From: an uncultured Bacteroidales bacterium
Lineage (GTDB): Bacteria > Bacteroidota > Bacteroidia > Bacteroidales > Muribaculaceae
DNA length: 47,933 nucleotides
Reading direction: 5' to 3'
Assembly (NCBI GenBank): GCA_958418815.1
Contig: CATZGB010000021.1
Span: 1-47,933 of the forward strand
A program made the position numbers and the translations under genes. How positions within the stretch are numbered: position 1 is the first letter of the stretch; every line of letters begins with the position of its first letter. The notes beneath the pieces were generated by a model. It did no database searches and had not been told where the DNA came from. It saw nothing but the letters and a program-made list of their open reading frames with translations. This document shows, piece after piece, positions 1 through 7,615 of this stretch.

Positions 1-30
1 CGGGGCGCGCTCGGGACTTTCACCCGTTAG
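1..30 (+). CDS. Possible 3' end of an upstream gene (partial)
   Basis: From base 1, one frame reads RGALGTFTR and ends at TAG (28-30), 26 bases before a strong hairpin terminator. That is the arrangement expected for the end of a rightward gene that begins outside the window. Nine residues are too few to identify a family, and the frame could be chance. Confidence 0.3.
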   Translation, partial: RGALGTFTR

Positions 31-56
31 ATTATGCACATGTCGGGCAAACCAGG

Positions 57-90
57 AAAGGCCGCTACCTGTAGAGGCAGCGGCCTTTTC
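57..90. terminator. Bidirectional rho-independent terminator
   Basis: A 10-bp stem (57-66 with 79-88, AAAGGCCGCT / AGCGGCCTTT) has T-rich flanks on both strands. It can end the rightward gene entering from the left edge and also the leftward tRNA-Ser transcript. Confidence 0.8.
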
Positions 91-98
91 TGTCGGTG

Positions 99-185
99 CG
101 GAAGGGACGAGATTCGAACTCGTGGTAGGATTGCTCCTACGTCAGTTTAGCAAACTGGTGGTTTCAGCCACTCACCCACCCTTCC
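99..185 (-). tRNA. tRNA-Ser(GCU)
   Basis: The minus strand folds into a complete class II cloverleaf. The acceptor stem is GGAAGGG/CCCTTCC, the anticodon loop TTGCTAA carries GCT, there is a long serine-type variable arm, and the T-loop is TTCGAAT. The discriminator base is G. CCA is not encoded. At 87 nt it has the usual length for serine tRNA. It reads AGC and AGU codons. A consensus Bacteroidetes promoter lies 15 bp upstream. Confidence 0.96.
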
Positions 186-200
186 GGGTCAAATGCGGTG

Positions 201-238
201 CAAAGTTAAGAATAATGTTTGGATTTCGCAAGCGTTTG
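201..238 (-). promoter_or_regulatory. Promoter of tRNA-Ser
   Basis: On the minus strand a perfect -7 box TAACTTTG (201-208) is preceded by TTG (229-231) with 20 bp between. The upstream block 222-238 (GATTTCGCAAGCGTTTG on the plus strand) is nearly identical, and nearly identically placed, in the tRNA-His promoter of this window. Confidence 0.8.
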
Positions 239-326
239 ATGATTTTTTTCTTTGACTGAACCTATAAAACCCTTGCGACGTTAAAAGAACGTAATCAATT
301 TTTCAACTATTTAACCCGGATATCCA

Positions 327-2399
327 ATGAATCAAGGCATATCTCCATTACGGCCGAGGCCGGTGGCATTATCGGTAATCCTGTCAGTTGCCGCGTCTTT
401 TATGACATCTTCAGCCCATGACCCTTCGCAACATGCCAAAGACCCTCTGCCGGCAGTCGGCGACTCGCTGCCCGAGGTGTCATTGAAAGAGGTGTCAGTG
501 GTGGCCAACCGCCGCAACCCATTCATAGAGGTGGCGAAAATCGACATCGACAAGAACCCCGTCAAATCTTCCCAGGAAATCTTGCGCACTGTCCCGGGAC
601 TGTTCATCGCCCAGCACGCCGGGGGAGGCAAGGCCGAGCAGATGTTCTTGCGTGGATTTGACCTCGACCATGGCACCGACATCAGCCTGTGGGTAGATGG
701 CATGCCGGTCAACATGGTCAGCCACGCCCATGGCCAAGGTTATGCCGACCTTCACTTCCTCCAGCCCGAACTCATCGAGAATGTGGAGTTTGAGAAGGGC
801 AACTACAATATGATGTATGGCGACCTGGCCAACGCCGGATATGTCTCATTCAAGACCAAAGACCGCATGCCAAACGCCGTCGGCGTGGAAATCGGCATGC
901 ACAATTACCAGCGATACGCCGCGTCGTTGTCATTCATCAACAAGCGCGACATGTCGTTTTACGCCTCCGGCTCGTTTCTTACCGACAAAGGATTTTTCGA
1001 CAATCCCCAGAATTTCAAGCGGTTCAATTTCCTGTCGAAATTCAGCCGATGGACCGAAGAGAGTTCCTACTCAGTGAGCCTATGGCATTTCAACAGTTCC
1101 TGGAACGCGTCGGGCCAGATTCCCGAAAGGGCCGTTGACAACCATCTGATAGGATGGTTTGGCTCGCTCGATCCGTCAGAGGGGGGCTCCACATCCAGGA
1201 CAAGCCTGAATTTCCAGCATCACCTCCATCTCGACAACGGGGCTGAGGTGAAATCCAACTTATACCTGTCATATTACACCTTCGACCTATTTTCCAACTT
1301 CACTTTCTACCTTAACGACCCGGAGAACGCCGATGAAATCCACCAGAAGGAACGCCGGTTTATCGCCGGAGGCAACACCCAGTATTCCGACGACTTCTTC
1401 GTCGGCAGCGAGAAATGGAAATGGGCCGGAGGGGCCGGATTCAGATATGACCGAGTCAACGACATCGGCCTCATCCACGCCTGCCAGCGCACAGACCTCG
1501 ACACATACGCCCTGGGCGACATCAGCGAAAGCGCCCTGTGGGCCTATGGAGGCATTGAGATGAACCTCGGCAAGTGGATGATAAACCCCTCGGTCAGAGT
1601 CGACTGGTTTCAGTTCAGCTACGCCGACAAGACAGCCACAAGGTATTCCGACCCCAACAAATCACAGGCCGCGATATCGCCCAAGCTCAACATCGTCTAC
1701 AACCCGTCGGATGTGGTGCAGCTGTTTCTCAAGGGGGGCAAAGGCTTCCACAGCAACGACGCGCGCGTGGTTGTCGTCAACGACGGCCACCGCGTCCTCC
1801 CTTCCACATATGGTGTCGACCTTGGCTTCCACTGGAAACCATTCCCGACGGTGATGCTTTACGCCACCGGATGGTATCAGTATCTCGAGGATGAGCTTGT
1901 GTATGTCGGTGACGAGGCAATAGTGGAGCCATCTGGCAAGAGCCGACGTTTCGGGGCCGACGCGGGCCTGCGTTGGGAATTCCTGAGAAATTTCTACTTC
2001 CAGTTTGACTACACCTACTCCCATGGCCGGTTTATCGACGAACCCAAAGGAGAGAATTACATACCCCTTGCCCCGGTACACACTTTCCTCACCGGGCTCA
2101 CATACCAGAACGGCCCTTGGAAGGCAGGCATAACCGGACGCTACCTCGGACGCCGCCCGGCCAATGAAGACAACTCGCTTACCACCTCGCCATATTTCAT
2201 CGTCGACATAAGCGGCTCGTTCACCTGGCGGAAGTTCACATTCGGCCTGGCGATAGAAAACCTGTTCAACACCCGATGGCGCGAGGCGCAGTTTGCCACC
2301 GAGACAATGATTCCGGGCGACACTGCCCCCGTCACCGACATCTGCTTCACTCCCGGCACACCGTTTGCCCTGCGCGGTTCGGTGGCATTCAAATTCTGA
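327..2399 (+). CDS. TonB-dependent outer-membrane receptor
   Basis: A 690-residue TonB-dependent receptor that should import a ligand across the outer membrane using TonB energy. Residues 13-30 form a signal peptide. The plug domain spans about 55-180 and includes the VDGMPVN segment (123-129) and a His-bearing stretch SHAHGQGYADLHF (132-144); GFDLDHGTD lies at 110-118. The rest is beta-barrel, ending in phenylalanine as outer-membrane barrels do. There is no N-terminal carboxypeptidase-regulatory-like domain and no SusD partner, so it is not a typical glycan-uptake SusC. The SHAHGQGYADL plug signature marks a receptor subfamily whose ligand I cannot name. The histidines make a metal or metallophore conceivable, but that is inference. 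It is monocistronic, with a hairpin terminator at 2471-2503. Confidence 0.9.
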   Translation: MNQGISPLRPRPVALSVILSVAASFMTSSAHDPSQHAKDPLPAVGDSLPEVSLKEVSVVANRRNPFIEVAKIDIDKNPVKSSQEILRTVPGLFIAQHAGGGKAEQMFLRGFDLDHGTDISLWVDGMPVNMVSHAHGQGYADLHFLQPELIENVEFEKGNYNMMYGDLANAGYVSFKTKDRMPNAVGVEIGMHNYQRYAASLSFINKRDMSFYASGSFLTDKGFFDNPQNFKRFNFLSKFSRWTEESSYSVSLWHFNSSWNASGQIPERAVDNHLIGWFGSLDPSEGGSTSRTSLNFQHHLHLDNGAEVKSNLYLSYYTFDLFSNFTFYLNDPENADEIHQKERRFIAGGNTQYSDDFFVGSEKWKWAGGAGFRYDRVNDIGLIHACQRTDLDTYALGDISESALWAYGGIEMNLGKWMINPSVRVDWFQFSYADKTATRYSDPNKSQAAISPKLNIVYNPSDVVQLFLKGGKGFHSNDARVVVVNDGHRVLPSTYGVDLGFHWKPFPTVMLYATGWYQYLEDELVYVGDEAIVEPSGKSRRFGADAGLRWEFLRNFYFQFDYTYSHGRFIDEPKGENYIPLAPVHTFLTGLTYQNGPWKAGITGRYLGRRPANEDNSLTTSPYFIVDISGSFTWRKFTFGLAIENLFNTRWREAQFATETMIPGDTAPVTDICFTPGTPFALRGSVAFKF

Positions 2400-2470
2400 A
2401 AAACATGTTGTGAAACACATGCTTCACGCTTGCCAATCCACTCTGTTAACCTATTTTAACTAAACCCTTA

Positions 2471-2503
2471 AAATCGCCCGCCAGGACACCTGGAGGGCGA
2501 TTT
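2471..2503 (+). terminator. Hairpin terminator after the TonB receptor
   Basis: The 9-bp outer arms AAATCGCCC (2471-2479) and GGGCGATTT (2495-2503) enclose an inner CCAGG/CCTGG stem. The hairpin is strong, though the downstream T-tract is poor. Confidence 0.65.
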
Positions 2504-2547
2504 CAATTACTAAAAAACCGTAATTGCGTGATTGCTAACGAACTAAT

Positions 2548-2579
2548 TTTGGCCATCTCGTGTTATTTTCGTAACTTTG
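2548..2579 (+). promoter_or_regulatory. Consensus promoter for the thioredoxin-like gene
   Basis: TTTG (2548-2551) and the -7 box TAACTTTG (2572-2579) are separated by 20 bp, an excellent match to the Bacteroidetes housekeeping promoter. It implies a start near 2586 and a leader of roughly 130 nt before the gene at 2719. Confidence 0.85.
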
Positions 2580-2600
2580 CAAACGAAAGAGTAAATAAGT

Positions 2601-2694
2601 GGATGCCACAGAGGTGACATCCGTGCCGAAAATCGGCAAGGAAACCCAAGGGCAAAGCCCCGGACAATATGCCATATGGCATCGCGGTTTCCTT
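2601..2694 (+). ncRNA. Highly structured 5' leader, possible cis-regulatory RNA
   Basis: The leader packs successive helices. GGATGCCAC pairs with GGTGaCATCC (2601-2622, one bulged A). TGCCGA/TCGGCA (2624-2638) forms a tight hairpin. A 9-bp closing stem AAGGAAACC (2638-2646) / GGTTTCCTT (2686-2694) encloses two hairpins: GGGC-AAA-GCCC (2650-2660) and a perfect 14-nt palindrome, ATGCCATATGGCAT (2669-2682). The closing stem ends 24 nt before the ATG at 2719. It matches no riboswitch class I can recall (TPP, cobalamin, SAM, c-di-GMP, fluoride and ZTP motifs are absent). The pairing is direct observation; a regulatory role is inferred. Confidence 0.55.
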
Positions 2695-2718
2695 AATTAT
2701 GAACCTCAACAAAATGTA

Positions 2719-3297
2719 ATGAAGAAGACAATGATTCTCATTGCCGCCTTCGCCATTTTGTTTACCTCGCTCTCGGCTGCAGTCGATGACCGACGTGTGG
2801 CCGCCTACGGAAAAGAGGCTCCCGCAGTCGTAGTGGAACGGCATGGAGCCAGCCAGGCTCTCGAAGCCATGCGAGGCAAATGGGTTGTGCTGTCTTTCTG
2901 GTCAACCACCGACCCCGTGTCGCGTCTTACCCAGAACAGGATCGCCTCGATTGTGAAATCAGGCAATGGCGACAACTCCGATGGCAATCGCGGCGATGAC
3001 GCTGAAATTGAATTCAAGACTCCTGCCGGAGTCTATTCTCTCGGCAACAAAACCAAAGTAGAAGTATTGTCGGTCAATTTCGACCAGTCCGAACCGCTGA
3101 TGAATGAGATAGTCAGCATAGACAATCTTCTTGAGAGCTCGCAGACGAGGGTAAAATCCAAGGAGGAAATCAAACGCCTTTGCGACGCTTTTGAAATGAA
3201 CAACGGACTCAGGGCATTCATAATCGACCCGGAAGGGAAACTTGTGATGGCTGACCCTGACGAGGACACGCTGCGCATGCTCCTCGCGTCCATCTGA
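2719..3297 (+). CDS. Exported thioredoxin-fold protein lacking CXXC
   Basis: The reading frame is open from 2599, but the start is placed at 2719 because MKKTMILIAAFAILF begins a clear signal peptide there and the upstream part falls in the structured leader. The mature protein (192 residues with signal) resembles TlpA/AhpC-type thioredoxin folds: KWVVLSFWS (residues 54-62) matches the strand leading to the active site, and FIIDPEGKLV (167-176) matches the late strand found in this fold. The usual WCxxC is replaced by WSTTDPVS (61-68), and the only cysteine is C155. It therefore cannot act as a dithiol oxidoreductase and may be a binding or structural relative. It is monocistronic, with a terminator at 3330-3371. 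Confidence 0.75.
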   Translation: MKKTMILIAAFAILFTSLSAAVDDRRVAAYGKEAPAVVVERHGASQALEAMRGKWVVLSFWSTTDPVSRLTQNRIASIVKSGNGDNSDGNRGDDAEIEFKTPAGVYSLGNKTKVEVLSVNFDQSEPLMNEIVSIDNLLESSQTRVKSKEEIKRLCDAFEMNNGLRAFIIDPEGKLVMADPDEDTLRMLLASI

Positions 3298-3329
3298 CAA
3301 AACAGACGTACATTCATTCCCATCAGAAA

Positions 3330-3371
3330 AACCTGCCACCTGGCGTCAGTCGGGCGACAGGTTCTTTTTTT
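3330..3371 (+). terminator. Rho-independent terminator
   Basis: AACCTG (3330-3335) pairs with CAGGTT (3358-3363), with further GC pairing inside, followed by a run of seven T. It ends the thioredoxin-like transcript before the ClC gene. Confidence 0.8.
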
Positions 3372-3428
3372 CTCCGTCACCCGCCACGCCTGGGAAAACC
3401 ATTTAACGGCTGGCTGGTTAATAATACT

Positions 3429-4955
3429 ATGAGGGATGAACCCAGAAACCGGCAGGCAGACGACCGATCAAGTCGCGAACTGAAAGGAGGGAAAGGCATC
3501 GCACGTTTCCTACAGGAATTCCTGTATCCTCCGGTCAAGCGCGACGATGTGACCGGTTATGGCCAGACCATCACACAACGCCACCCGTCCATCACCTCCG
3601 AGGAAATACAGGCGCTTGACACACGCGACCCGGGACCGGCCACCATGATGGCAGTGGCCCTGCTGACAGGCGTACTGGCCGGGGTAGCCGCCTCTTTGCT
3701 CAAATGGGGCATCGCCACATTCAGCAGATTCGTCACCGGATGCTTCAACCCTGACAGCCTTAACTGGTGGCTGATACTCCTCCCCGTTGCCGGACTCATA
3801 TTTGTAGGCATCTACCAGCGATATGTCATCCACCAGCAGATATCCCACGGGGATGACCGCCTGCGACAGGATTTCCTGCGCGACCGCTGCTACCTGCCGC
3901 TGTCAATCACCTACAATCCGATACTGGCCTGCATCCTCACGCTTGGATTCGGAGGCTCTGCAGGCTCGGAAGGCCCGGTCGCCTATTCCGGGGCGGCGAT
4001 AGGAAGCAACATCGGCTCACTGTTCAGGATTTCCCCCCAAAAAGTAAGGATGCTCACAGCCATCGGAGCCGGGGCCGGTATCGCCGGCATATTCAAGGCA
4101 CCGGTAGGCGGCGTGCTTTTTTCAATCGAAATGATAGGCATAGAGCTGACCACCTCTGCCGTCGCCGCCCTGTTTGTGGCGAGCATCGCCTCCACCACCA
4201 CTGCCTACCTGCTCTCGGGAGGCACAGCCGACATCCCTTTCAATGACGCGACTCCTCTCTCATTCGATTACTTCCCGCTCCTGTTGCTTTTCGGTGTAAT
4301 ATGCGGACTGTACTCGTCATATTACGCGTCGACAATGGAGGCCGTAGCCGGATGGCTCGGGAAAATCCACAATCCTTGGCTGAAAAACATTGTCGCAGGC
4401 CTCTCGGTAGGTTGCCTGATATTTCTTTTTCCACAGCTGTATGGTGAAGGCTACGGGATCGGGGCCAACCTCCTCGGCGAAGACTGGGACAAACTGCTGG
4501 CCGGAGGCATACTTAGCGGTTTTCATCCGACCCCGGCCGTGCTTCTCATCGGTGCGTTCGGCATAATGGCCGTGAAAAGCTTCGCCACAGCCGCGACCAA
4601 TGACGGAGGGGGTGTGGCAGGCGATTTCGCTCCCACAATCATGATCGGCAGCGTGATAGGATTCTTTTACGCCTATCTGCTCGACAATTATTGCGGTGTG
4701 ACCCTCGATGTGCCCGACTATGTGTTCATGGGGATGGCCGGAATACTTGCCGGAGCCGTCAGGGCCCCGCTGATGGCGATGTTCCTTGTCACAGAAATGG
4801 CGACTATCGGCTACGGGCAGTTCATGCCCGTGGCCATAGTCGCCAGCATATCCTACCTTACGGTATGTACGGTGAAGTTTATCGGCCGGAAGAGGTCACA
4901 AGATTCTCCACCCGACGGTTGTAAAGCTCCTCGCCAAGGAGATCCTCAAGGGTGA
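3429..4955 (+). CDS. ClC-family chloride channel/transporter, divergent
   Basis: A 508-residue membrane protein of the ClC family, which moves chloride or similar anions across the inner membrane. The anion-pore motif GSEGP is present (179-183; E181 is the external gating glutamate), as are the GDFAP-type second motif and KAPVGGVLFSIE (223-234). Two canonical positions are missing. The GSGIP serine motif is replaced by a stretch around ISHGDDR (138-144). The internal proton glutamate (E203 of E. coli ClcA) aligns with M235. There are no CBS domains. The last 25 or so residues are encoded opposite the malQ 3' end, a 77-bp convergent overlap. Fold confidence is high; ion and coupling mode are uncertain. 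Confidence 0.9.
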   Translation: MRDEPRNRQADDRSSRELKGGKGIARFLQEFLYPPVKRDDVTGYGQTITQRHPSITSEEIQALDTRDPGPATMMAVALLTGVLAGVAASLLKWGIATFSRFVTGCFNPDSLNWWLILLPVAGLIFVGIYQRYVIHQQISHGDDRLRQDFLRDRCYLPLSITYNPILACILTLGFGGSAGSEGPVAYSGAAIGSNIGSLFRISPQKVRMLTAIGAGAGIAGIFKAPVGGVLFSIEMIGIELTTSAVAALFVASIASTTTAYLLSGGTADIPFNDATPLSFDYFPLLLLFGVICGLYSSYYASTMEAVAGWLGKIHNPWLKNIVAGLSVGCLIFLFPQLYGEGYGIGANLLGEDWDKLLAGGILSGFHPTPAVLLIGAFGIMAVKSFATAATNDGGGVAGDFAPTIMIGSVIGFFYAYLLDNYCGVTLDVPDYVFMGMAGILAGAVRAPLMAMFLVTEMATIGYGQFMPVAIVASISYLTVCTVKFIGRKRSQDSPPDGCKAPRQGDPQG

Positions 4956-7557
4956 GGTGCATACGGTAACGCCAGTAGTGGGGATTCTTGGCGGGTTCGT
5001 TGATCTGCTCCTTGTAGGGATTCTCGCGGCGAACGGTGCCGTCGATCGACAGCCAGTCCTGCAGCGGGAGGATGCAGAGCATCGCGGGAGAATTGAGATG
5101 GCTCTCCACTATCTTCTCACACACCCAAGGCTCGGCGAAGAACGGAGCCTCACCCCCCTCATGGAGGATGTTGTTGTAGAAACGCTGGGTCGCGTCGCGG
5201 TCAGCCTCCCACCACTGGCGGATGCCCGACATGTCATGTGTCGAGGTTGTGCAGACAGTGTAATAGGGATAGTGGGCCGGATTGCCGAACTCCTCGCGGG
5301 GGTTCTTGGGCATGCGCTGTATGTCAAGCGTCAGAATCTCAAGGGCGCTCATGACGGCGGGCACGCAATCGGGAATCATACCGAGGTCTTCTGCGCAGGT
5401 GAGCATGTCGGTCGCGTCGATGATGGGGGGAAGCTTCCACATTGCCTTGCCATACCAGAAGTCGTTGTGACGGTGGTAGTAGAAGTCATTGTAGAGGCGG
5501 TCGAAACACCAGCGTTCATAATCGGTCAGCGAGCGGTAGATGTAAGTGTACTGGGCCGAGATGCGCGGATGGTATTTCCCCTTCTCATACGGGTCTTCGA
5601 CAAACAGCACCTGGTCGATAAGCCCTTGCAGGGCGCTGCACAGGCGGGCGTTCTTGTCTTCGGCAGGCTGAGTGGCAAAGTAGTCGGCCACCTGGCGCTG
5701 GGTCGCGAACTCAGGACGCAGACGGTAGCGTCCGTAACCGGCATCCATCAGGAAACGGTCGCGGGCCTCGTCGGTATACTCCCCGAAGAAATCATTCAGG
5801 AAGTAGTCCATTATGTAAGGCGTGGTCTGCAGGTCGACATCCAGCCAGAAGTCGTAGCTGTTGCGGAGCTCGTCGGGATGGAACGGCAGGGCGGGGTTGA
5901 ACACACCGAGCAGACCGTGGAGCTGATTCATGGGAATCTGCCATATGCGGAAGAATCCAAGCACATGGTCGATGCGGTAAACGTCGAAATACTCGGCCAT
6001 CTTGCGGAAGCGGGCCTTCCACCAGGCGAAGCCGTCGCGGTTCATCTCCTCCCAGTTGTAGGTCGGGAATCCCCAGTTCTGGCCAAGCACAGAGAAGTCA
6101 TCCGGCGGCGCGCCGGCCTGGCAGTCGAGGTTGAACAGGCGGGGGGAAATCCACGCGTCGACACTGTTGCGGGAGATGCCGATGGGGATGTCGCCCTTTA
6201 TGGCCACACCGTGGGCATGGGCATAGTCGCGAACCGCGCGCATCTGCTTGTCGAGGTGATACTGGATCCAGCAGACATAGTTGATGTCGCTCTGGTTCTC
6301 CTTGACGAACTCAGCCACTGCGGCCTCGTCATACTCGGCGTACTCGCCCCACTTCGAGAAGTCGGCAGAGCCGTTGCGGTCGCGCAACACGCAGAAAGCC
6401 GCATAGGGAATCAGCCAGGAGGCATTCTCCTTGACGAACTTGCGGAACATCGGCGCCTTGCACGATTTCTCTCCTACCTCGGCAAACAGCTCGCGGGTGT
6501 AGGCGTTCTTGGCATTGTTGACCCTTTCATAGTCGACCTCCTCAAGGGCGTTAAGCTCCTTGGCAAGGTTGTCGTAGTAAGCCTGGCGCTCCTTGTCAGA
6601 GAGAGTCCCCATCTCCTTGAGACGAAGATACATCGGATGGAGGGCGAAAGTGGAGTTGGCGTTGTATGGATACGAGTCGGTCCAGGTATGGGTCATCGTG
6701 GTGTCATTGATGGGGAGCATCTGGATGAACCGCTGGCCGGTCTTGGCAGCCCAGTCGACAAGCATCTTGATATCGTAGAATTCACCTACACCGAAGTCTT
6801 CCTCCGACCTGAGGGAGAACACCGGTATGGCCACACCGGCTCCGCGCCACGGGGTCTTGGGGTTGACAAACCTTATGCCGGCCACTGCCATGTTCTCACC
6901 CTTTGTGGCGGGTTCGACAATCATCCGGCGGTTGTCACAACCCTCCCAGCATACGACATTGCCGCTGTTTTTCTTGAGGATAAGGAACTTGTATTCCACC
7001 TCCTCGGGGAATTGGTCGAGGGGAAGCGAGCAACTCCAGGTGGGGAAGAACGCGTCGCTCATCACGACAGCTTTGGCAGGATCCCAGTTGCCCAGGGCGT
7101 CGCATCCGCCCGAAACAGCCAGCACCTCGTCGGGGGCCACCATAGGAGCGTCGCAGCTCAGCAACATCGCGGCGGCCTCAACTTTGGGAGGCATCGCGCG
7201 GCCTTCGCGGCGGCACACGCAGTCGGTGAACACCACCGAGTAGAAAGGCTTGTCCCAGGGCTGGTCTTGCCATCGGTCGAAGATTTCATAGGACTTGACC
7301 CCTTCGCCTGAACGGAAAAGATGGCCATGGCCCCACTCGTTTTTCTCATACCCGTTTTCATGCTTCACGAAGTAAGCGTATTTGAAATCGGGGGTGTCGT
7401 CGGGGAGCTCCACCTGGGCTTTCCAGGTCTGCTCGCCGTATAGTTCAAGCTTTATGGCTTTCGCATGGTCGCCATTGCCGAGCTGGGGTATGTCAGCCGT
7501 CAGGTAGAGGGCCTCACCCCAGTTTGTGCGGTAGTCGACATTAAATGAAAGGATCAT
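4879..7557 (-). CDS. malQ: 4-alpha-glucanotransferase with two CBM20 domains
   Basis: GH77 amylomaltase, 892 residues. It disproportionates malto-oligosaccharides in the cytoplasm, feeding starch and glycogen breakdown. Two starch-binding CBM20-like modules occupy about 1-110 and 130-235, a Bacteroidetes arrangement that makes it much longer than the roughly 500-residue single-domain enzymes. Catalytic residues are visible: nucleophile D530 in YRIDH (527-531), acid/base E723 in AEDLG (722-726), and the H774-D775 pair in STHDM. DIPIGISRNSVDAW (456-469) is the other conserved loop. Start ATG at 7557. The gene stands alone before the MCE gene (58 bp gap), and its 3' end overlaps the convergent ClC gene. 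Confidence 0.97.
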   Translation of the reverse strand: MILSFNVDYRTNWGEALYLTADIPQLGNGDHAKAIKLELYGEQTWKAQVELPDDTPDFKYAYFVKHENGYEKNEWGHGHLFRSGEGVKSYEIFDRWQDQPWDKPFYSVVFTDCVCRREGRAMPPKVEAAAMLLSCDAPMVAPDEVLAVSGGCDALGNWDPAKAVVMSDAFFPTWSCSLPLDQFPEEVEYKFLILKKNSGNVVCWEGCDNRRMIVEPATKGENMAVAGIRFVNPKTPWRGAGVAIPVFSLRSEEDFGVGEFYDIKMLVDWAAKTGQRFIQMLPINDTTMTHTWTDSYPYNANSTFALHPMYLRLKEMGTLSDKERQAYYDNLAKELNALEEVDYERVNNAKNAYTRELFAEVGEKSCKAPMFRKFVKENASWLIPYAAFCVLRDRNGSADFSKWGEYAEYDEAAVAEFVKENQSDINYVCWIQYHLDKQMRAVRDYAHAHGVAIKGDIPIGISRNSVDAWISPRLFNLDCQAGAPPDDFSVLGQNWGFPTYNWEEMNRDGFAWWKARFRKMAEYFDVYRIDHVLGFFRIWQIPMNQLHGLLGVFNPALPFHPDELRNSYDFWLDVDLQTTPYIMDYFLNDFFGEYTDEARDRFLMDAGYGRYRLRPEFATQRQVADYFATQPAEDKNARLCSALQGLIDQVLFVEDPYEKGKYHPRISAQYTYIYRSLTDYERWCFDRLYNDFYYHRHNDFWYGKAMWKLPPIIDATDMLTCAEDLGMIPDCVPAVMSALEILTLDIQRMPKNPREEFGNPAHYPYYTVCTTSTHDMSGIRQWWEADRDATQRFYNNILHEGGEAPFFAEPWVCEKIVESHLNSPAMLCILPLQDWLSIDGTVRRENPYKEQINEPAKNPHYWRYRMHLTLEDLLGEELYNRRVENLVTSSGR

Positions 7558-7615
7558 AGGTATCGATTATTGGTCGGTATTATGTGAGTAAGATATATTT
7601 TTCAGATTGTCGTTG

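Noticed and set aside
2601..2694. Named riboswitch or SRP RNA at the structured leader
   Set aside because: The diagnostic SRP tetraloop and internal loop, and the motifs of riboswitch classes I know, are missing. It is kept only as an unnamed structured leader.
4957..7311. 784-residue plus-strand open frame
   Set aside because: It is exactly antisense to malQ, whose catalytic motifs are unmistakable; high GC removes stops on the opposite strand.
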